In this document: piece after piece, positions 59,031-64,000 of the stretch
Position numbering within the stretch: position 1 is the stretch's first letter
How the letters are laid out: each line of letters starts with the position of its first letter
Source of the DNA: Karalla daura
Taxonomy: Eukaryota > Chordata > Actinopteri > Chaetodontiformes > Leiognathidae
Reading direction: 5' to 3'
Length of the DNA: 64,000 bases
NCBI GenBank assembly: GCA_029224185.1
Contig: CM055211.1
Location: 2,589,646 to 2,653,645, forward strand
Notes under the pieces: model-generated
What the model was told of the DNA's origin: nothing
Seen by the model: the letters and a program-made list of their open reading frames with translations, nothing else
The model's database searches: none
Translations under genes and position numbers: made by a program

Positions 59031-60049
59031 ACAGAGCGGGCCGCGTGTGCCAGAAAAAGGCCTGAACTATGGGAATTGTAGTATCTCGAATATATTAGGG
59101 ATTAAAAGGCCGCTGATGCATTGGTTTTGACCCGCTTTGGGGAAAGTTCTTTGAGAGTAAAACGAGACGCGACCTGAAGTCAACCTTTTAGTGGGTTGTG
59201 TAGAGAATATGGAGAATAGATCTCACAGTGTGTAGCTCTGAGGCTGCTAGATTTAACATCTATAGAGGCAACAGGTGCAAACTGGGCAACACAGTGACCT
59301 CTGAGCGTGCGAATGAGAGGTCAGGAAGGCTTGGAAGAGTGTAAGAGTCATACGTACCCTACATTGGTTGTAAAAATGCCACTTCCTTTTAGAGACACTC
59401 AGACTGAGGAGTTGACAGACCTCGATTATTCCGTAAAAGCCGCAAAAAAAATTCTTGCTCGCAGCCGCCAGATTACAGATAGCGCAGTCTGTGATTACAC
59501 GCCATGGCCGATTGCCTGATTTCATTTCTGAAACTTTCTCCGTTGCCCTTGAAACATCTCCTCCGCAACTGCGACCCGAGCCCTGCCAAACCGACCCTTT
59601 TCCAAACTGTTTTTCTCACTTGAGCAGCCCCCCCTCCCCAACTTAACCGCAGACAGACGCTCCCATATCTCACAATGTATATAAAAATCCATAGTTGACA
59701 CACAACCACGTGTGTGATACACTCCGAGCCGAGCACCTTCTTGCTCCGCAAATGTGAAACATGCGTCATCCCCGGCCTAACCTATTTATATGGAAAAAGA
59801 AGCCATTTTTTATTCCTTGTCTCATATACTGCTCAGATAGATCTGCCATGTTATGTGTCGGATCAGATAACCGGCACGCCTGCCCTGACATCTGCATTTG
59901 GGATAAGTCGGTGCTCCGCTGCTCCAACCTGGATCTCCGGATGCGCGTTGGCTTAAGATGTAGGAATTACCTTACCCCGGATGCGTGAAATCTGAGGCGA
60001 CGTTTACTTCTTTTTCTGAAAAAAAAACAACAAAAAAAAACGATTTGAG

Positions 60050-60490
60050 GAGCGTTTTCGCCCATACGAAGACGGATGCGATTGAATTAGCCCGGCATAG
60101 GTACGCGCCGTGCAAGAAAAAAATCCAGGCGACTGAAAAGACGGGCGCAATCCAATCCAGGTTTCCTTAATTGAAAGCCTCTCCCCCAGCTCCCTGATTA
60201 ATTTAGACTCCGAACGTGATCTAAATTGACCCATCCAGCCGCGAGGTATCCAAGTAGCCCTGCTACGGCGCACAGGCAGACTGATATGTCATTAACGTCC
60301 CGCTGCGATCGTGGCCCCAATATTTCATGCCGGCGACTATCAGGTGACTACCGGCTGCACAGAATATGAAATTATCTCTCATCAGCGGTAAACAAGCATG
60401 CTGCCCAGAGCCCTGCCAGCTTTCAGCAGACGCCTTGAAGAATTTAGCAGCATAAATTGATCTGACTTTGACAGATACTCCGAGCCGCCA
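60050..60490. promoter_or_regulatory. Candidate enhancer N
   Basis: 440 bp unique sequence with CTTAATTGAAAGCC near 60,167, CTGATTAATTTAG (60,194-60,206), GATCTAAATTGACC, GTCATTAACG, ATGAAATTATC and CATAAATTGATC. It ends sharply at C-rich low-complexity DNA (60,499 on). Composition is very like known vertebrate enhancer blocks. Confidence 0.42.
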
Positions 60491-61714
60491 CAAGTAGGCC
60501 CCCCCCACCCTCCCCCCTCCTCCTCCCGATCCCCCTTCCCCTCGCTCTGCTCTCCTTCTCTAACACCCCCCTCCTCCTCCTCCTCCTTCATCTGTTTCTC
60601 CCTCTCCGGGTCCCTCTGTCACTCCGCTTCGCACCAGCCGATACTAGGTCACGGTGCCGACTCAGTGTCTCCCCCCGGAGCTCCGAGATCGAGTATCGAA
60701 TGTGTTTGCTTTCGGTGACGTTTCGTGGCACGTATCCGGACTTTCTCCGACCTTCTGGCGGGCTCAGGTATGCGGAGGTGAGGCTTTTTTCTCTCTTTTT
60801 TTTTCCTGTTCCTGACACAACTACTTCTGCTTCGTTTTCACACTCCAGGAAAAACTGGCCTGAAATATGAGTATGTGCTATAATCCCTAAATCAATTCCC
60901 TGTTTACCTTAATAACAACATGCTACTCTTCCATAGAGGCCATTTTGGATCCTCTGCGAGATGCTTTCAGTGGGAAATAAAACTACCACTCTTCCTGTAT
61001 ACCCTGCGTGTTTGTTCCATGCATTTAACCTTCCCTCGTCCAGATAAATGCGTTTTCAGTCATCGCAGAGCTACTAGAATAGCTCATCTCTGAGGCTGCG
61101 CCCCCGTAACGTAGGAGGTGACAGTGTCATATCCACAGCTCGTATTATATGTCTCGCAGTCTGACTGCTGCTGCTGCAGCTCGCGATGCGCCAGATCTGG
61201 CTTCTATAAAGACGTAGGATAAGATTACAGCTAAATCAGTCTTGTGGCTTTGCTCTGGGAAAACTTATGAAGTCCTAAAACTCCCTCGGTTATGAGTGGG
61301 CCCAGCAGGGCTGCAGTGGACGCTTCCCCGAAAGGAGTAAGGAGTGAAACCTAATACGAGCGTCACTGATCCTCCAAATAATAAGGCACTGACAGCGTGG
61401 AATGATAGCATGATAACTCATAGGAGCTTCTTAAATCCTGCACAGGTACATGACCCTCGCTTTGTAAAGAAGTCATTTTCCGTGATATATACTTCACTAA
61501 TTCATCTGGCACATGCTTTGTTTTTCTGCAGCACTCTCCCGCCCCATTCTCCCTCTTTTTTTTCCCCTTTTTGATGAAAAGTGGAATTATTTGCACTGTT
61601 GCACACATGGTTCTGGATCTATAGCCACCCCCGCCTGCCCCCCCTTTTCATTCAATACGAGTCACGGATAAAAAGGATTGAAGGCCTGGCACGTTTAATG
61701 AAATGAAGAAGTAG

Positions 61715-62210
61715 CAGTGCCACTGTTGGTTTATGTGAAACCAATTTTGTGCGAGTCGCGGGGTTCCAATTGGCCGTCCGTGCCATCAATCACCGGCCGC
61801 CAGCCGATTTTCATTAGCCGGACGGCGACGTCCTCCGCGGTCGCCGGGCGAGAGGAGGAGAGGAGGAGAAAAAAAATTACATGTTTGCAAAAAGACATAA
61901 AACACAAATGAAGTGAGGTGCAGATGTCTGTATATATTTAGTCTATCAACGGAGGTCCTCTGGTGATTTCACATCAAAGTGCGGAACAGGGAGCCAAAAG
62001 TAACAGTTTCACTTCTCCTTGACCAGCGTGTGATGGCTGTTTATTGGCTTTGGAAGGCGAGCGCGGGTCAGGATCAATCCGCCCGTAAGAGAGATGGAGT
62101 CCCGCTGAGGACGAGGTGTGATTTTATTAAATCAACATGGGCCAGTCAGCGCCCGTCAGCTTTTTATATTTCAAACACGGGGCTTTGCTCTTTTTCTTTT
62201 TTTTTTTCGG
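61715..62210. promoter_or_regulatory. Candidate conserved non-coding element O (two sub-blocks)
   Basis: 61,715-61,850 has CCAATTGGCC, CCATCAATCACCGG and TTTTCATTAGCCGG. After a GA/A-rich gap, 61,950-62,210 has TTTATTGGC, CAGGATCAATCCG and GATTTTATTAAATCAACATGG. No ORF in either. Confidence 0.38.
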
Positions 62211-62579
62211 TGCCAATTTAACTGAGACACTGTGTTTACATGCCACGGGATCCTGGTTTCTATCAGCGCACCACGGGGAGCGTTTTCAAGGTTTATAAAG
62301 GCTAGGTCCTGATCCAGGGCCTTTGGAACCAGAGCACAAAGCCAGGGAACGTTGCACGAGGCCACCAATAGAGTTTTAACTCAGTGGGCGTGAGCAGTTA
62401 ATACTATATGTCAGAGTCGTTAATGGGACGGCTGGGTAGGAGCTCTGGCCCGATGGTCAAACCACCGAAACCACTTTGCTGCTCCAGTTCTCAGACCGGA
62501 GGGAGCGGGCTTTTTTCAGGGCCTCAGAGGGCACATCATCCCTCTAAGTGCACGTTACAGCACAATCGCTGCGTGTTTT

Positions 62580-63340
62580 TGTCAGGATAAATATCATCTT
62601 GCACGACGATAATATCTTTAAAGTGGGATCCGACCAAGTGGAGACATTTCCACTAATCAATATCATAGGCTCGGCGCGTTTTCGGGCCAGCAGCTCTGGG
62701 TCTGCTCTTCCCATGATTGCTCCCTCTTTCCCACAATCTCTCCTTCGCCAGACTTGCAGTAGTTGCCTCACAGCGACCTTAAGGGTCAGAGGGATGGAAT
62801 CTCCAAACGCTCTGGGAAAGTCTCTATTCCTACTGTTCTCGCTGCTCCCACACAAACGCCGCTGCTCTGCTCTCACATAACTAACTGCTTGAAAGCGGAG
62901 GAAAAAGGCAGCCGGGATACTGTTTGGCATTGGGTTTCCAAGGTATCTTCCTTCTCGGCGGGACCTTCACTCGATCGGCGCAGGGCATAACTCACCGGCC
63001 TCCTCTCCAGCCCAATGAAAGCTCCCCGCGCCGACGCACACAGCGAGTGTGGGTCGGGGTACAGCTGGTAACAATCAGCGGGGACTTAATGAAGCTTTGA
63101 CATGAGAGCTTTGCGGCCCCGCAGACAGACAATCCTACCTGGCCCGGGCCGAGACGCAACATGGCGTAGCTCCGGATTTATGACGAACAAGACATAATTC
63201 GTTACTGTCTGATGAAAACGCCGCGTGTTCAAAAGGTCAGATCTCGGGAATTATTAACGTCGATGCATCACTGTCAAATTACCTGTAACATCTGGCTGAC
63301 GGTGACAAACAAATGAGATCATGGTGGAGATGATCTACGA
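62580..63340. promoter_or_regulatory. Candidate conserved non-coding element P
   Basis: Long unique stretch; its right part (63,100-63,340) holds GACATAATTCGTTAC, GGAATTATTAACGTCGATGC and GTCAAATTACCTG. Small ORFs across it have no family features. Confidence 0.38.
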
Positions 63341-63349
63341 CAGAGATTT

Positions 63350-64000
63350 TACTAGAGTTAGTTATTTGTCAGCATTAAGACGACGTTTCCCATAAATCCC
63401 TTCTTCAGCTCCTTTCCTGTCGGTTCACGGCGTGGACGTCTCTTCTGCCGCCAGGAGCACTAAAAGCATCCCTCCTTTTCTTTTCTCTCTCTCTTTTCTC
63501 AAGCGATCCAGCAGATTTCTGACAAAGAAGCTGCGGAAGATGCAACGATAAGCCGCCAGCCGTCCCGGATGGGAGGCGTCGCTGGCCAAGGCTTCGCTTT
63601 TGATACTCAATATAAGAAAAAAAAAGAATACGCCTTGTATGAGACACTCTTGTTGCCGGTTCCCATGGAGACGGAGGTGTTTCCCGTCTTTTTTTACTAT
63701 TACTTCCTACATGCGATAAGGCGTCACCGGAGCCAAGATCCAGTCTGATGTGCCAAGGCCTTAAAACAGCACGTGTAACAAAGGTGATTTATTCGTCTGA
63801 GCGCGTGATTTATGGACGTCACAGCGCCGAAAACATTCAGCGATGGCTGCGTGGGGGGGCTTCGGGCGAGACGCTGCACTCACGCATTTATTTGACCTTT
63901 ATCCGGGTTTTCCAGAGTTGTCGGACGAGGAATCTCTTCGCAGCACGTCACGGTCAGATTGATGGCCGGTTGAGCCGACTGGCAGCGCTAATACAGGAGG
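63350..64000. other. Right end of window, no gene
   Basis: CT-rich stretch 63,465-63,505 and an A-run at 63,617-63,626; the remainder, from 63,700, is CpG-containing unique sequence that may be a further element cut by the window end. Confidence 0.4.

Overview
The window is chromosomal DNA of a ray-finned fish (teleost). The genes are split by GT-AG introns, dinucleotide microsatellites are dense, and two decayed copies of a fish-type tRNA-derived repeat are present. The encoded proteins are close to vertebrate families but are not mammalian. I cannot name the species.

Bases 1-24,600 form a compact gene cluster. In order it holds cfap221 (minus strand, 3' part cut off by the window start), a secretin-receptor-like class B GPCR (plus), dbi/acyl-CoA-binding protein (minus), steap3 ferrireductase (minus) and c1ql2 (plus). 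After about 9 kb without genes, en1 (engrailed homeobox, two exons, plus) lies at 33,722-37,550. From 38 kb to the end I see no protein-coding gene. That stretch is non-repetitive DNA broken by microsatellites, with many segments that look like developmental enhancers (TAAT-core clusters, retained CpGs, no open reading frame).

Order and relative orientation (EN1, C1QL2, STEAP3, DBI, SCTR, CFAP221) are those I recall for human 2q14, read from the opposite strand. This supports every gene name independently of protein similarity. MARCO, C2orf76 and TMEM37, which sit inside the human interval, are not seen here. Exon phases were checked by hand: secretin receptor-like 13 coding exons (449 aa), dbi 4 (86 aa), steap3 5 (492 aa), c1ql2 2 (246 aa), en1 2 (251 aa), and 10 exons of cfap221.

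The genes are not one pathway. They are a ciliary central-apparatus protein, a peptide-hormone receptor, a lipid-carrier protein, an endosomal iron reductase, a secreted synaptic C1q-like protein and a patterning transcription factor. The shared landscape is probably the en1 regulatory domain. Less expected features are a strong RFX X-box at the cfap221 promoter, an upstream ORF overlapping the receptor start codon, a zero-spacer 56-bp palindrome in a steap3 intron, CA repeats abutting two splice donors, a diverged tandem array with a period of about 190-215 bp in the en1 intron, and a pair of NKX-like sites exactly 100 bp apart upstream of en1.
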